Below, one piece after another: positions 34,057-42,992 of a stretch of 64,000 nucleotides of DNA. The stretch comes from Rothia terrae (GTDB lineage Bacteria; Actinomycetota; Actinomycetes; Actinomycetales; Micrococcaceae). Location: the NCBI RefSeq assembly GCF_012396615.1, contig NZ_JAAXPV010000002.1:1-64000 (forward strand). The letters run 5' to 3'. Position 1 is the first letter of the stretch; the number at the start of each line of letters is the position of its first letter. The position numbers and the translations under genes are program-made. The notes below the pieces were generated by a model. The model saw only the letters and a list, made by a program, of their open reading frames with translations. It had not been told where the DNA came from and ran no database searches.

Positions 34057-35271
34057 ATGTTGCGTTGGCTGACAGCCGGTGAATCTCACGGCGAAGCTCT
34101 TGTAGGAGTAATTGAAGGCGTCCCGGCTGGCGTGGAGCTAACCTCGGAGATGGTTCGTGACGCTTTGGCCCGACGTCGACTGGGCTACGGTCGTGGTGCT
34201 CGCATGAAATTTGAACAGGATCAGGTTCGCATTTTGGGCGGTGTCCGACATGGTAAGACCATGGGTGGCCCTGTTGCTATTGAAATTGCTAATACAGAGT
34301 GGCCCAAGTGGGAAAAAGTTATGAGCTCAGATCCCGTTGATCCTAGCGAAATTGAAGGCAAAGCCCGGAATGTTGCTCTGACTCGTCCGCGTCCCGGTCA
34401 CGCTGACTTTACCGGTATGCAAAAGTACGGGTACGACGATGCGCGTCCTGCCTTGGAGAGAGCATCGGCGCGTGAGACTGCTACCCGCGTGGCTTTAAGT
34501 GTGGTTGCTGCGCAAATTCTAAAAGCTTTGGGCGTAGGGTTGGTTAGCCACACAACCGCAGTTGGGGGAGTAGAAACACCCTACGATTCCTCCCGTCCTG
34601 TTCCTGCTGATGTTCATACGCTAGATGCTGATCCCTTACGTTGCTTTGATGCTGCTACCAGCGAAAAGATGGTGGCTCGTGTAGATGAGGCTCATAAGTC
34701 AGGCGAAACTTTGGGCGGTATTGTTGAGGTGCTTGCTTACGGCGTAGCGCCGGGTCTTGGGTCATTTGTTCATTGGGACCGTCGTCTAGATGCTCGCTTG
34801 GCTGCCGCCCTGATGGGAATTCAAGCGATCAAGGGCGTTGAGGTCGGTGATGGTTTCCTGACCGCGGCGCGTCCCGGTACCGAAGCTCACGATGAAATTG
34901 AAGTAACCGACGCTGGTGTCAAGCGCTTGACCAACCGTGCCGGTGGCATCGAAGGTGGTATGAGCATTGGCGACGTCTTGCGTGTACGCGCTGCTATGAA
35001 GCCCATTGCCACGGTTCCTAAGGCTTTGGCGACTATTGATACCTCAACTGGTGAACCTGCACGTGCGCATCACCAGCGTTCCGATGTATGCGCTGTTCCC
35101 GCCGCTGGTGTAGTAGCTGAAGCCATGGTAGCTCTTGTACTGGCTGATGCTGCTATGGAAAAGTTCGGTGGGGATTCCATCGCCGAAACCCGTCGCAATC
35201 TTGATTCATACCTTGAAAACATTCCCGATTCACTCAACTGGGAATCTAACGTGTCTGGCTGGGATCTGTAA
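34057..35271 (+). CDS. aroC: Chorismate synthase
   Basis: FMN-dependent enzyme forming chorismate from EPSP. The N-terminal [21 protein letters not shown], the [19 protein letters not shown] loop, [11 protein letters not shown] and the C-terminal [19 protein letters not shown] are diagnostic. 404 aa. ATG 34057 has AAAAGGGA upstream. A 118-base gap separates it from aroE and may contain its own promoter. Confidence 0.97.
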   Translation: MLRWLTAGESHGEALVGVIEGVPAGVELTSEMVRDALARRRLGYGRGARMKFEQDQVRILGGVRHGKTMGGPVAIEIANTEWPKWEKVMSSDPVDPSEIEGKARNVALTRPRPGHADFTGMQKYGYDDARPALERASARETATRVALSVVAAQILKALGVGLVSHTTAVGGVETPYDSSRPVPADVHTLDADPLRCFDAATSEKMVARVDEAHKSGETLGGIVEVLAYGVAPGLGSFVHWDRRLDARLAAALMGIQAIKGVEVGDGFLTAARPGTEAHDEIEVTDAGVKRLTNRAGGIEGGMSIGDVLRVRAAMKPIATVPKALATIDTSTGEPARAHHQRSDVCAVPAAGVVAEAMVALVLADAAMEKFGGDSIAETRRNLDSYLENIPDSLNWESNVSGWDL

Positions 35272-35274
35272 TTC

Positions 35275-35910
35275 ATGACATCCCATCACACGGATCTGTC
35301 TAAAGCTAGCTCTGCCGGCAATAAACCGGCGGAGCTAGTTGATCCACAACAATTGCGTGAAATTCAAGAAGGTTACTTGGATCGGCAAAGACCCATCGTC
35401 ATTATTGGACCTATGGCGGCTGGAAAATCATATGTAGGAACGCATTTAGCACGTTTCTACGGGTATGAATTTATCGATTCTGACTACTTGATTGTTGAGC
35501 GATACGGTCCGGTTACAGATATTTTTGAAGTTCATGGCGAAGAGTATTTTCGCAAACTTGAAGCAGAGGTAATTTCCGAGGTTCTGAACTCACCTCACCA
35601 TAGAAACACCGTTTTGTCTCTGGGCGGCGGTGCGCCTATGACGGCAGAGGTGGCAGAAATGCTCAAGAATGAAACCGTAGTCTACATCAAGGTAGATGTT
35701 GATACGGTCAAACCCAGAATTGTTGGTAATAGCAAGAGACCACTGCTACAACCTAACCCCATTGAAAAATGGTCACAAATATTTGAATCGCGTAGAGAGC
35801 GGTACGAGCAACTTGCAAAATATACGTTGGACGCTCGGGGACACCGCAATATCACTGAGATGACTTCTCAAATTCAGCAATTTGTTGTGGATAGCAGAAA
35901 GGCTAACTGA
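35275..35910 (+). CDS. aroK: Shikimate kinase
   Basis: Phosphorylates shikimate at O3 with ATP. The P-loop is IIGPMAAGKSYVG (about residues 42-54), the shikimate-binding DSDYLIVERYG follows, then FRKLEAEVI with the binding Arg, and SLGGGAPMT. At 211 aa it carries an N-terminal extension of about 38 residues of low complexity compared with the usual 170-180. The P-loop has Ala where many have Gly or Ser. Follows aroC after three bases; its stop overlaps the aroB start. Confidence 0.93.
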   Translation: MTSHHTDLSKASSAGNKPAELVDPQQLREIQEGYLDRQRPIVIIGPMAAGKSYVGTHLARFYGYEFIDSDYLIVERYGPVTDIFEVHGEEYFRKLEAEVISEVLNSPHHRNTVLSLGGGAPMTAEVAEMLKNETVVYIKVDVDTVKPRIVGNSKRPLLQPNPIEKWSQIFESRRERYEQLAKYTLDARGHRNITEMTSQIQQFVVDSRKAN

Positions 35911-37007
35911 TGAGTGAAAACGAAGTTACTAAGATTTCGGTAACGGGCTCTCGCGTGGAGGAAAACTATGATGTTTTGGTTGGTCATAACCTTCTTGGGC
36001 AGATTCCCGATATCTTAGGGCAGCGTACTCGTCGCATCCTGGTGATTCACCCTCGTGCTTTGCGTTCCACCGGGGAACTCGTGATGGAAGATTTGCGTAA
36101 AGTGGGGTTCGAAACCTTCAGCGCTGAGATTCCGGATGCTGAAGAAGGTAAGCATATACAGGTTGCCGCATTTTGCTGGCAGGTCTTGGGGCAAAATGAT
36201 TTTACTCGAAGTGACGCTATTATCTCTGTCGGTGGTGGAGCCGTAACAGATGTTGCTGGTTTTGTAGCTGCCACCTGGTTGCGCGGCATCCGCATCATTC
36301 ATATTCCCACTACTTTGCTAGCAATGGTGGACGCGGCAGTAGGCGGTAAAACCGGCATTAATACCGCTGAGGGTAAGAACCTTGTCGGTAGCTTTCATGC
36401 TCCAGCTGCTGTTTTGTGTGAAATTGGGACCTTACGCACCCTGCCGGAATACGAGTTGTTGACAGGCATGGCTGAGGTCATTAAATGCGGATTCATCTCG
36501 GACACTAAGATTCTTGATCTTGTCGAAGAGAACCCGGAGAAACTTCGAGACTCGCAGTCTAACGTAATTAGAGAGCTTATTGAACGGGCTATCAAGGTAA
36601 AAGCTGACATTGTTTCTGAAGATTTCAAAGAAGCGGGTCGACGCGAATTTTTGAACTACGGTCATACCTTTGGCCATGCCATTGAGTACAACGAACGTTA
36701 TCAGTGGCGGCATGGTGCAGCGGTTTCTGTGGGTATGGTCTTTGCGGCAGAACTCGCTGCCGCGGCGGGCAATCTTGATGAGTCCGTTGTAGCTCGTACT
36801 CGAGCACTATGCGATCTGGTTGGCCTGCCCACTTCATACCGGGGGGACCAGTGGAGTAAGTTGCTCGAAGCAATGCGACGCGACAAAAAATCACGAGGAG
36901 CCCTTTTGCGTTTCGTAGTTCTTGACGACATTGCGAAGCCTAGAATTATGGAAGTCCCTGACGACTCAATTCTTTTCGCGACCTATCTTGAAATAGCTGC
37001 AAACTAA
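35910..37007 (+). CDS. aroB: 3-dehydroquinate synthase
   Basis: NAD- and metal-dependent cyclisation of DAHP to 3-dehydroquinate. The NAD-binding ISVGGGAVTDVAGFVAATWLRGI, the PTTLLAMVDAAVGGKTGIN segment, and the metal ligands Glu in GMAEVIKCGF and His in LNYGHTFGHAIEY are present. 365 aa, normal. Start overlaps aroK (TGATG). aroA, aroG and aroQ are not in this window. Confidence 0.96.
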   Translation: MSENEVTKISVTGSRVEENYDVLVGHNLLGQIPDILGQRTRRILVIHPRALRSTGELVMEDLRKVGFETFSAEIPDAEEGKHIQVAAFCWQVLGQNDFTRSDAIISVGGGAVTDVAGFVAATWLRGIRIIHIPTTLLAMVDAAVGGKTGINTAEGKNLVGSFHAPAAVLCEIGTLRTLPEYELLTGMAEVIKCGFISDTKILDLVEENPEKLRDSQSNVIRELIERAIKVKADIVSEDFKEAGRREFLNYGHTFGHAIEYNERYQWRHGAAVSVGMVFAAELAAAAGNLDESVVARTRALCDLVGLPTSYRGDQWSKLLEAMRRDKKSRGALLRFVVLDDIAKPRIMEVPDDSILFATYLEIAAN

Positions 37008-37012
37008 AGAAG

Positions 37013-37050
37013 ATGCGGTGACCTTACCGATGAAAGTACGGTCACCGCAT
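37013..37050 (+). terminator. Terminator after aroB
   Basis: ATGCGGTGACC (37013-37023) pairs with GGTCACCGCAT (37040-37050) over a 16-base loop, followed by TCACTATTTG; strong stem, modest T-run. Confidence 0.7.
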
Positions 37051-37163
37051 TCACTATTTGGTAGAAAACACGCCCTGTCACCTACCATTGACATTCAAAA
37101 CCACGTTAGAATTGCTATCGTTCATTCGTTCATTGAAAAATCCCATATCCTAAGGAGAGTCGG

Positions 37164-37727
37164 TTGGCTACTACCAGCGACATCAAAAACGGCGTTATCC
37201 TCAAGATTGACGGCAACCTCTGGTCCGTCATCGAATTCCAGCACGTAAAGCCCGGTAAGGGTGGCGCATTCGTCCGCACCAAGCTTCGCAACGTGACCTC
37301 CGGCAAGGTTGTTGACCGCACCTTCAACGCAGGTGCAAAGGTTGATATTGCAACCGTAGATCGCTCCGATTACCAGTACCTGTACCAGGACGGCGACGAC
37401 TACGTATTCATGGATTTGAAGACTTACGACCAGATTTACGTCCCCAGCGTAGTAGTTGGCGACGCCGCGAACTACATGCTTGAAGAGCAGAATGCAACTA
37501 TCGCAATGTACGACGGGTCACCCCTCTACATTGAGTTGCCTGCTTCAGTAGTTCTGGAAATCACCTACACCGAACCCGGCTTGCAGGGTGACCGTTCATC
37601 AGCAGGTACCAAGCCTGCGACTGTTGAAACCGGTGCCGAGATTCAGGTTCCGCTCTTCTTGGAGCAGGGCACCAAGGTTAAGGTTGATACCCGCACCGGT
37701 GACTACCTCGGTCGCGTCAACAACTAA
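37164..37727 (+). CDS. efp: Elongation factor P
   Basis: Promotes peptide bond formation at polyproline stalls. Three beta-barrel domains; the conserved tip loop is [18 protein letters not shown] with a Lys at the modified position. The family C-terminal signature appears as the ending [25 protein letters not shown]. 187 aa, normal. TTG 37164 is the start, with AAGGAGA five bases upstream and the standard [11 protein letters not shown]-terminus. Upstream 156 bases contain its promoter and the aroB terminator. nusB follows after eight bases. Confidence 0.96.
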   Translation: MATTSDIKNGVILKIDGNLWSVIEFQHVKPGKGGAFVRTKLRNVTSGKVVDRTFNAGAKVDIATVDRSDYQYLYQDGDDYVFMDLKTYDQIYVPSVVVGDAANYMLEEQNATIAMYDGSPLYIELPASVVLEITYTEPGLQGDRSSAGTKPATVETGAEIQVPLFLEQGTKVKVDTRTGDYLGRVNN

Positions 37728-37735
37728 TAGGCGTC

Positions 37736-38146
37736 ATGAATTCACGAACTAAAGCACGTCTCCGAGCACTTGAGGTGCTTTTTGAGGCTGAGCAGCGCAA
37801 TGATGATGTACTCGATACACTCGTGCGACGCCGTGCACATACTTCTGCACAGATTTCGACATACTCTGAGCAAATTGTGCGTGGGGTTTTCGAACACGAC
37901 GAAGAAATTCGTGAGTACATCGAAACTTATTCACAAGGTTGGACGCTGGATCGCATGCCCGCTGTAGACCGCACGATTCTGCGACTTGGCGCTTGGGAAC
38001 TCTTGTTCAATGATGAGGTTCCCGATGCTGTAGCTATCTCTGAGGCTGCAGGTCTTGCGAGAACTCTTTCAACTGATGATTCACCTAAGTTCGTCAACGG
38101 TCTGCTGGATCGTTTGCGTCAGGTGAAGCCCACCTTGTTGGCATAA
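37736..38146 (+). CDS. nusB: Transcription antitermination factor NusB
   Basis: Binds boxA RNA with S10 in rRNA antitermination. RTKARLRALEVLFEAEQR at the N-terminus and the C-terminal DRTILRLGAWELLFNDEVPDAVAISEAAGLAR segment followed by FVNGLLDRL are diagnostic. 136 aa, normal. Immediately follows efp, the common actinobacterial pairing, and is closed by a strong terminator that separates it from the pyr operon. Confidence 0.96.
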   Translation: MNSRTKARLRALEVLFEAEQRNDDVLDTLVRRRAHTSAQISTYSEQIVRGVFEHDEEIREYIETYSQGWTLDRMPAVDRTILRLGAWELLFNDEVPDAVAISEAAGLARTLSTDDSPKFVNGLLDRLRQVKPTLLA

Positions 38147-38159
38147 TTTACTGAAATTA

Positions 38160-38205
38160 AAACGGGGTTTCTGACTAGTACATCTAGTCATAAACCCCGT
38201 TTTTG
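38160..38205 (+). terminator. Terminator after nusB
   Basis: AAACGGGGTTT (38160-38170) and AAACCCCGTTT, extended by TGACTAG/CTAGTCA (38172-38178 and 38184-38190), form an 18-pair stem with one mismatch, followed by TTTTTG. Confidence 0.9.
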
Positions 38206-38290
38206 TTTCTATAATGAAATTGTTACGACACAGTGAGCGCTCGTAATGACGCGTCCGCGCACTGCGTGATACATTATTGCTTGCAAGCAA

Positions 38291-38326
38291 CCTTTAAGTC
38301 CGTCCTGCGAGGCGGGGAAGGAGGCC
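38291..38326 (+). promoter_or_regulatory. PyrR-binding RNA element overlapping the pyrR ribosome binding site
   Basis: TCCTGCGAGGC (38303-38313) fits the PyrR binding-loop consensus UCCNGNGAGGY. CCTT (38291-38294) can pair with AAGG in the Shine-Dalgarno region (38318-38321), and CCG/CGG closes the loop. UMP-bound PyrR would stabilise this and block translation of pyrR and coupled genes. Upstream, a 14-bp palindrome TTGCTTGCAAGCAA lies at 38277-38290. Confidence 0.75.
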
Positions 38327-38332
38327 GGCACT

Positions 38333-38908
38333 ATGACTGAGCACGAAGCAACCTCTTCTAGCGAGGCTCGCGTCATCCTCTCAGATGCCGACATCGATCG
38401 AGCTTTGACTCGTATTTCATTTGAGATTCTCGAAGCCAATAAGGGCGTTGAGAACCTTGTTATTTTGGGCATTCCGCGTCGTGGTTTTCCTATTGCGCAA
38501 CGTCTAGCTGAAAAAATCGCTAAGACAGATTCTGATTTCAGTATCGAGCGTTCGCTGGGTCAGTTGGATATCACCATGTACCGCGATGATTTACGCTCAC
38601 ACCCCTCAAAGACACTTGAACCCACTCGTATTCCTAGCGGCGGTATTCACGGCAAAAACGTCATTCTAGTTGACGATGTGCTGTATTCAGGTCGCACTAT
38701 TCGTGCAGCACTGGATGCGATTAATGAGTTCGGCCGTCCTTCCCTTGTCCGCTTAGCGGTTCTGGTTGACCGTGGTCACCGACAGCTACCCATCCGCGCT
38801 GATCATGTGGGCAAGAATTTGCCGACTGCGTCCGATGAAACCGTTCGAGTACTAATTTCTGAAATCGACGGTGTCAGTGACCGCGTCGAAATTCTGCAGG
38901 GGGAGTAA
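38333..38908 (+). CDS. pyrR: Pyrimidine operon regulator / uracil phosphoribosyltransferase PyrR
   Basis: Senses UMP/UTP and binds pyr mRNA; also has uracil phosphoribosyltransferase activity. The PRPP-binding [20 protein letters not shown], the [13 protein letters not shown] segment and the basic [19 protein letters not shown] surface are characteristic. 191 aa. ATG 38333 follows GGAAGGAGG, which is part of the PyrR-binding element, so it probably represses its own operon by blocking translation. First gene of pyrR-pyrB-pyrC-(membrane protein)-carA-carB-pyrF. Confidence 0.95.
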   Translation: MTEHEATSSSEARVILSDADIDRALTRISFEILEANKGVENLVILGIPRRGFPIAQRLAEKIAKTDSDFSIERSLGQLDITMYRDDLRSHPSKTLEPTRIPSGGIHGKNVILVDDVLYSGRTIRAALDAINEFGRPSLVRLAVLVDRGHRQLPIRADHVGKNLPTASDETVRVLISEIDGVSDRVEILQGE

Positions 38909-38913
38909 ATCCA

Positions 38914-39894
38914 ATGCGTCATCTTCTTGATACTAAAGAGCTCACTTACGAGCAAGCAATCAATATCCTTGATACTGCCGATTACATGGCAGAAGTTGGA
39001 ACGCGAGAGGTCAAGAAGCTTCCGGCGCTTCGCGGCCGCACTGTGGTCAACCTTTTCTTCGAGGATTCCACCAGAACTCGTCTTTCATTTGAGGCAGCAG
39101 AAAAGCGCCTGTCAGCAGACGTTATTAATTTCGCTGCTAAGGGTTCATCAGTGTCAAAGGGAGAGTCACTAAAAGACACTGCACAGACTTTGGCGGCTAT
39201 CAATGCCGATGCCGTTGTTGTTCGCCACTCAGCATCTGGCGCACCTCAGCGACTAGCTGAAGCTGGCTGGATTGATGTTCCTGTTTTGAACGCTGGCGAT
39301 GGTACTCACGCGCACCCAACTCAGGCTCTACTGGATGCGATGTCGCTTCGCCAGTTCAAGTCTCAAATCACCGGTAAGCCTACTCGAGGCACCGATTTGA
39401 AGGGAATGCGAGTAGCAATTGTAGGCGATGTACTTCATTCCCGTGTTGCTCGATCTAACCTGTGGTTGCTCAATACTTTGGGTGCGGAGGTTATCTTCGT
39501 AGCTCCTCCCACTCTTCTTCCTGTGGGTATTGAGGACTGGCCCTGCGAAGTCTACTACAACTTTGACGAGGCACTGGAGACTCATTTGGACGCTGTGATG
39601 TTGCTTCGCATTCAGCAGGAGCGTATGCACGCTGCATTCTTCCCCAGCGCAGAGGAATATTCTCGTCTGTGGGGCCTGACCCCGGAGCGTTTTGCTCTTC
39701 TTGATCAGATGGATTATGAGACCGCTGTTCTTCACCCCGGTCCGATGAACCGTGGTCTAGAAATCAGTGCTGTAGCAGCTGATTCAGATCGTTCGTGGGT
39801 ACTTCGTCAGGTTTCTAACGGAGTTTCAGTGCGCATGGCAGTGCTGTACCTGCTGATGACCGGCGGTAGTGCCGAAGACTTTTACGGTAACTAG
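38914..39894 (+). CDS. pyrB: Aspartate carbamoyltransferase catalytic subunit
   Basis: Condenses carbamoyl phosphate and aspartate, the committed step of pyrimidine synthesis. Carbamoyl-phosphate binding [19 protein letters not shown], then [28 protein letters not shown], and the aspartate loop [11 protein letters not shown]. 326 aa, somewhat longer than the E. coli subunit. No pyrI regulatory gene nearby, as usual in actinobacteria. Five bases after pyrR. Confidence 0.97.
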   Translation: MRHLLDTKELTYEQAINILDTADYMAEVGTREVKKLPALRGRTVVNLFFEDSTRTRLSFEAAEKRLSADVINFAAKGSSVSKGESLKDTAQTLAAINADAVVVRHSASGAPQRLAEAGWIDVPVLNAGDGTHAHPTQALLDAMSLRQFKSQITGKPTRGTDLKGMRVAIVGDVLHSRVARSNLWLLNTLGAEVIFVAPPTLLPVGIEDWPCEVYYNFDEALETHLDAVMLLRIQQERMHAAFFPSAEEYSRLWGLTPERFALLDQMDYETAVLHPGPMNRGLEISAVAADSDRSWVLRQVSNGVSVRMAVLYLLMTGGSAEDFYGN

Positions 39895-39929
39895 AAGTAG
39901 CTCTAAGACTGAAGAAAAGAGAATTGACT

Positions 39930-41240
39930 GTGACTGAACAGAATACCTATCTCATCAAGGGCGCTTCGCTACTGGGTGAGCGCACTGCAGATATCTTGAT
40001 TGAAGATGGCAAGATTGCTGAAATTGGCGATTCACTAGAGAGCAAGGACGCCCAGGTCGTAGAGGCAGACGGTCTGATTGCGCTTCCTGGCCTGGTTGAT
40101 ATCCATACTCACCTTCGTCAGCCCGGCCAAGAGGATGCCGAAACTGTCGAGACCGGTTCAAAGGCAGCAGCACTTGGCGGTTATACCTCGGTGTTCGCGA
40201 TGGCTAACTCAAACCCTGTAGCAGATACTGCCGGTGTTGTGGAGCAGGTGCTTTCACTGGGTGAATCTGCTGGTTGGGTCGACGTACGTCCGGTAGGCGC
40301 TGTCACCGTTGGCTTGAAGGGTGAGCGTCTTTCTGAAATTGGCGCTATGGCTAACTCACGCGCAAAAGTACGCGTGTTCTCCGACGATGGAATGTGTGTT
40401 TGGGATCCTGCCTTGATGCGCCGTGCCCTAGAATACGTCAAGACTTTTGATGGCGTAGTCGCTCAGCACGCTCAGGAGCCGCGTCTGACCGAGAAAGCTC
40501 AGATGCACGAAGGCACTGTTTCTGCAGAGCTGGGTTTGGCAGGGTGGCCGGCAGTTGCTGAAGAGGCAATTATTGCACGCGATGTTTTGCTAGCTGAACA
40601 TGTAAACTCACGCGTTCATATCTGCCACCTTTCGACCAAGGGCAGTGTTGAGATTGTCCGTTGGGCAAAAGAACGCGGTATCAATGTAACTGCTGAGGTT
40701 ACCCCGCATCACCTGATTCTGACAGACGAAAAGGTTCGTTCATACGATCCGGTGTTCAAGGTGAACCCGCCCCTGCGTGCACAAGAAGACGTCGAGGCAT
40801 TGCGCGAAGCTGTTGCCGACGGAACCATCGATGTGATCGGTACCGATCACGCGCCGCATCCTACCGAAGCCAAAGAGGTTGAATGGGCTAACGCTGCAAA
40901 TGGTATGACCGGACTTGAGCAGGCTCTTTCGATTATCCAGATGACTTTGGTCGATACTGGAAAAATTACCTGGGCTGATGTTGCTCGTATCATGAGCCAG
41001 AAGCCTGCCGAGATTGGTCGTGCAACTGATCAGGGACGCCCACTCGAGGTAGGGGAGCCCGCAAATATCGTGCTGGTTGATCCTGAGGCAAAGCGCACCA
41101 TCAACCCTGAGGCGCAGGCAACTAAAGGCAAGAACAACCCCTATCGCGCCATGGAAGTTCCCGGCGAAGTCCGTGCCACTTTCCTTCGTGGTCATGCAAC
41201 CGTATTAGACGGTCGTCTGGCTACTCCCATCAATCAGTAA
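39930..41240 (+). CDS. pyrC: Dihydroorotase
   Basis: Zinc amidohydrolase closing carbamoyl-aspartate to dihydroorotate. Metal ligands in GLVDIHTHLRQPG, His residues in VAQHAQEP and VHICHLSTKGS, and the final Asp in IGTDHAPHPTEAK. About 436 aa, the class I type. GTG 39930 is preferred to TTG 39924: the AAGAGAA site lies about eight bases before GTG. Part of the pyr operon. Confidence 0.95.
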   Translation: MTEQNTYLIKGASLLGERTADILIEDGKIAEIGDSLESKDAQVVEADGLIALPGLVDIHTHLRQPGQEDAETVETGSKAAALGGYTSVFAMANSNPVADTAGVVEQVLSLGESAGWVDVRPVGAVTVGLKGERLSEIGAMANSRAKVRVFSDDGMCVWDPALMRRALEYVKTFDGVVAQHAQEPRLTEKAQMHEGTVSAELGLAGWPAVAEEAIIARDVLLAEHVNSRVHICHLSTKGSVEIVRWAKERGINVTAEVTPHHLILTDEKVRSYDPVFKVNPPLRAQEDVEALREAVADGTIDVIGTDHAPHPTEAKEVEWANAANGMTGLEQALSIIQMTLVDTGKITWADVARIMSQKPAEIGRATDQGRPLEVGEPANIVLVDPEAKRTINPEAQATKGKNNPYRAMEVPGEVRATFLRGHATVLDGRLATPINQ

Positions 41241-41253
41241 AAGGATCAACACA

Positions 41254-41778
41254 TTGGATTCACGGGTAATTCCTACCTTAATTTGTCTGCTTATTGTTGT
41301 AGCAATCATCGGATTGATTGCTCTTGGATGGAACAACCGTAAGAAGCGTCAGTCAGATATTGCGCCGCTTGCTGAGGTTCCACCGAAGTATGATGATGCT
41401 CCAGCTGAGGTAGGAATTCCCGGCACCTATGTAGTGACCACTCGAATGGGTGATTGGCTAGACCGCATTGCGGTGCACACTCTAGGAGCCAAGTCCCCTG
41501 CTCAAGCTCTTATTTTCGATGATGCGCTGATTATCGCTCGAGATGGTGCGCAAGACATCTATATCCCCTCATCAGAGATCAGCGTCGTCCGCTTAGACTC
41601 TGGGATGAGTGGAAAGTTCGTTGAAAAAGACGGTCTTGTAGTGATTTCATGGCAACATCACGGTGTCGATCTTGACACTGGGTTTCGTACACAGTTTGCA
41701 GAAGATAAGCGTATTTTGGTGGAGCGACTTCAGCTGATTGCCCCTCAAGCCCACCATGAACTTCCAGTACAAAGCTAA
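41254..41778 (+). CDS. PH-like domain membrane protein of the pyr operon
   Basis: 174 aa. N-terminal membrane helix (VIPTLICLLIVVAIIGLIAL), a short basic stretch, and a soluble beta-rich domain (PGTYVVTTRMGDWLDRIAVH through GFRTQFAEDKRILVERL) resembling the PH-like domain found in the protein encoded between pyrC and carA in many actinobacteria. No catalytic motif; function unknown. The persistent link with pyrimidine genes suggests a role near that pathway, but this is only inference. TTG 41254 with AAAGGA nearby. Confidence 0.7.
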   Translation: MDSRVIPTLICLLIVVAIIGLIALGWNNRKKRQSDIAPLAEVPPKYDDAPAEVGIPGTYVVTTRMGDWLDRIAVHTLGAKSPAQALIFDDALIIARDGAQDIYIPSSEISVVRLDSGMSGKFVEKDGLVVISWQHHGVDLDTGFRTQFAEDKRILVERLQLIAPQAHHELPVQS

Positions 41779-41817
41779 CGCAGTTAGTTACGACAACAAC
41801 CATTAAGGAAACAGTAG

Positions 41818-42975
41818 ATGAGTCATTCAACGTCATCTCCAGCGGTATTGGTGCTAGAGGACGGAAAAGTTTTCCGTGGCACCAGCTACGGAAAAACTGG
41901 TAGCACTCTCGGCGAGGCAGTTTTTTCAACAGGAATGACCGGGTACCAAGAAACCCTGACCGATCCCTCCTACGCAGGACAGATTGTTGTTCAAACCGCG
42001 CCGCATATTGGTAATACCGGCGTAAATTCTGAAGACGCTGAATCTCGAAAGATTTGGGTCGCAGGCTATGTGGTACGCGATGCAGCCCGCCGTGCTTCTA
42101 ACTGGCGTAGCGAACGCACCCTCGATGAAGAATTGATTGATCAAAACATCATTGGAATTCAGGGAATTGATACCCGTGCTTTAACTCGTCATCTACGTTC
42201 TGCTGGTTCGATGCGTTCAGGTATTTTCAGTGGTGATGATGCGCGTCGCCCAGAGGCAGAGCTCATTGAAGAGGTTAAAAATTCAGAGCAGATGAAGGGC
42301 CGCAAACTCGCCGAATCCGTTTCCGTTGATTCAGCATTTGTGGTGGAGCCGAAAGACTTTGGTTGGGCAGAAGAGCCTAAGGCAACCATTGTAGCCGTTG
42401 ACTTAGGGATCAAAGCAATGACTCCTCAGCGCTTTGCAGAACGAGGTGTACGTGTTCACGTTGTTCCTGCAGACACTACTCTTGAAGAGATTCAGTCCTA
42501 CAATCCTGACGGTTTCTTCATGTCAAATGGTCCCGGTGACCCGGCGACAGCTGACGCACAGGTAGATTTGCTTCGTAGCGTTCTCAAGAACAAGACTCCG
42601 TTCTTTGGCATTTGCTTTGGTAATCAAATTCTTGGACGCGCCCTGGGATTTGGCACCTACAAACTCCCGTTTGGCCATCGAGGCATTAACCAGCCTGTGC
42701 TCGATAAGCTCACTGGCAAGGTTGAGATTACAGCTCAGAATCATGGTTTTGCGGTGGACGCCCCTGTTGAGGGCAAAACCACAGCTCCCATCGCAGAATT
42801 TGGTGAGATAGAAGTTTCCCATGTTGGCCTGAATGACCAGGTGGTAGAAGGCATTCGTTGCCTAGATATCCCTGCATTCAGCGTCCAGTACCATCCCGAA
42901 GCAGCAGCAGGTCCGCATGACTCTGCCTACCTCTTTGACCGCTTCATCGATCTCATGCTCGAAAACAAGAACTAG
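41818..42975 (+). CDS. carA: Carbamoyl-phosphate synthase small subunit
   Basis: Glutaminase subunit supplying ammonia to CarB. The N-terminal domain starts ALVLEDG-like [19 protein letters not shown]. The class I amidotransferase domain carries the nucleophile Cys in [17 protein letters not shown] and the His/Glu dyad in [19 protein letters not shown]. 385 aa, normal. AAGGAAA upstream. 17 bases from carB. Confidence 0.97.
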   Translation: MSHSTSSPAVLVLEDGKVFRGTSYGKTGSTLGEAVFSTGMTGYQETLTDPSYAGQIVVQTAPHIGNTGVNSEDAESRKIWVAGYVVRDAARRASNWRSERTLDEELIDQNIIGIQGIDTRALTRHLRSAGSMRSGIFSGDDARRPEAELIEEVKNSEQMKGRKLAESVSVDSAFVVEPKDFGWAEEPKATIVAVDLGIKAMTPQRFAERGVRVHVVPADTTLEEIQSYNPDGFFMSNGPGDPATADAQVDLLRSVLKNKTPFFGICFGNQILGRALGFGTYKLPFGHRGINQPVLDKLTGKVEITAQNHGFAVDAPVEGKTTAPIAEFGEIEVSHVGLNDQVVEGIRCLDIPAFSVQYHPEAAAGPHDSAYLFDRFIDLMLENKN

Positions 42976-42992
42976 AGAAGGAACCTACAACT

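Noticed and set aside
35338-35894. DnaA-box-like 9-mers TGATCCACA and TGTGGATAG in aroK
   Set aside because: One or two mismatches, inside coding sequence and isolated; expected by chance.
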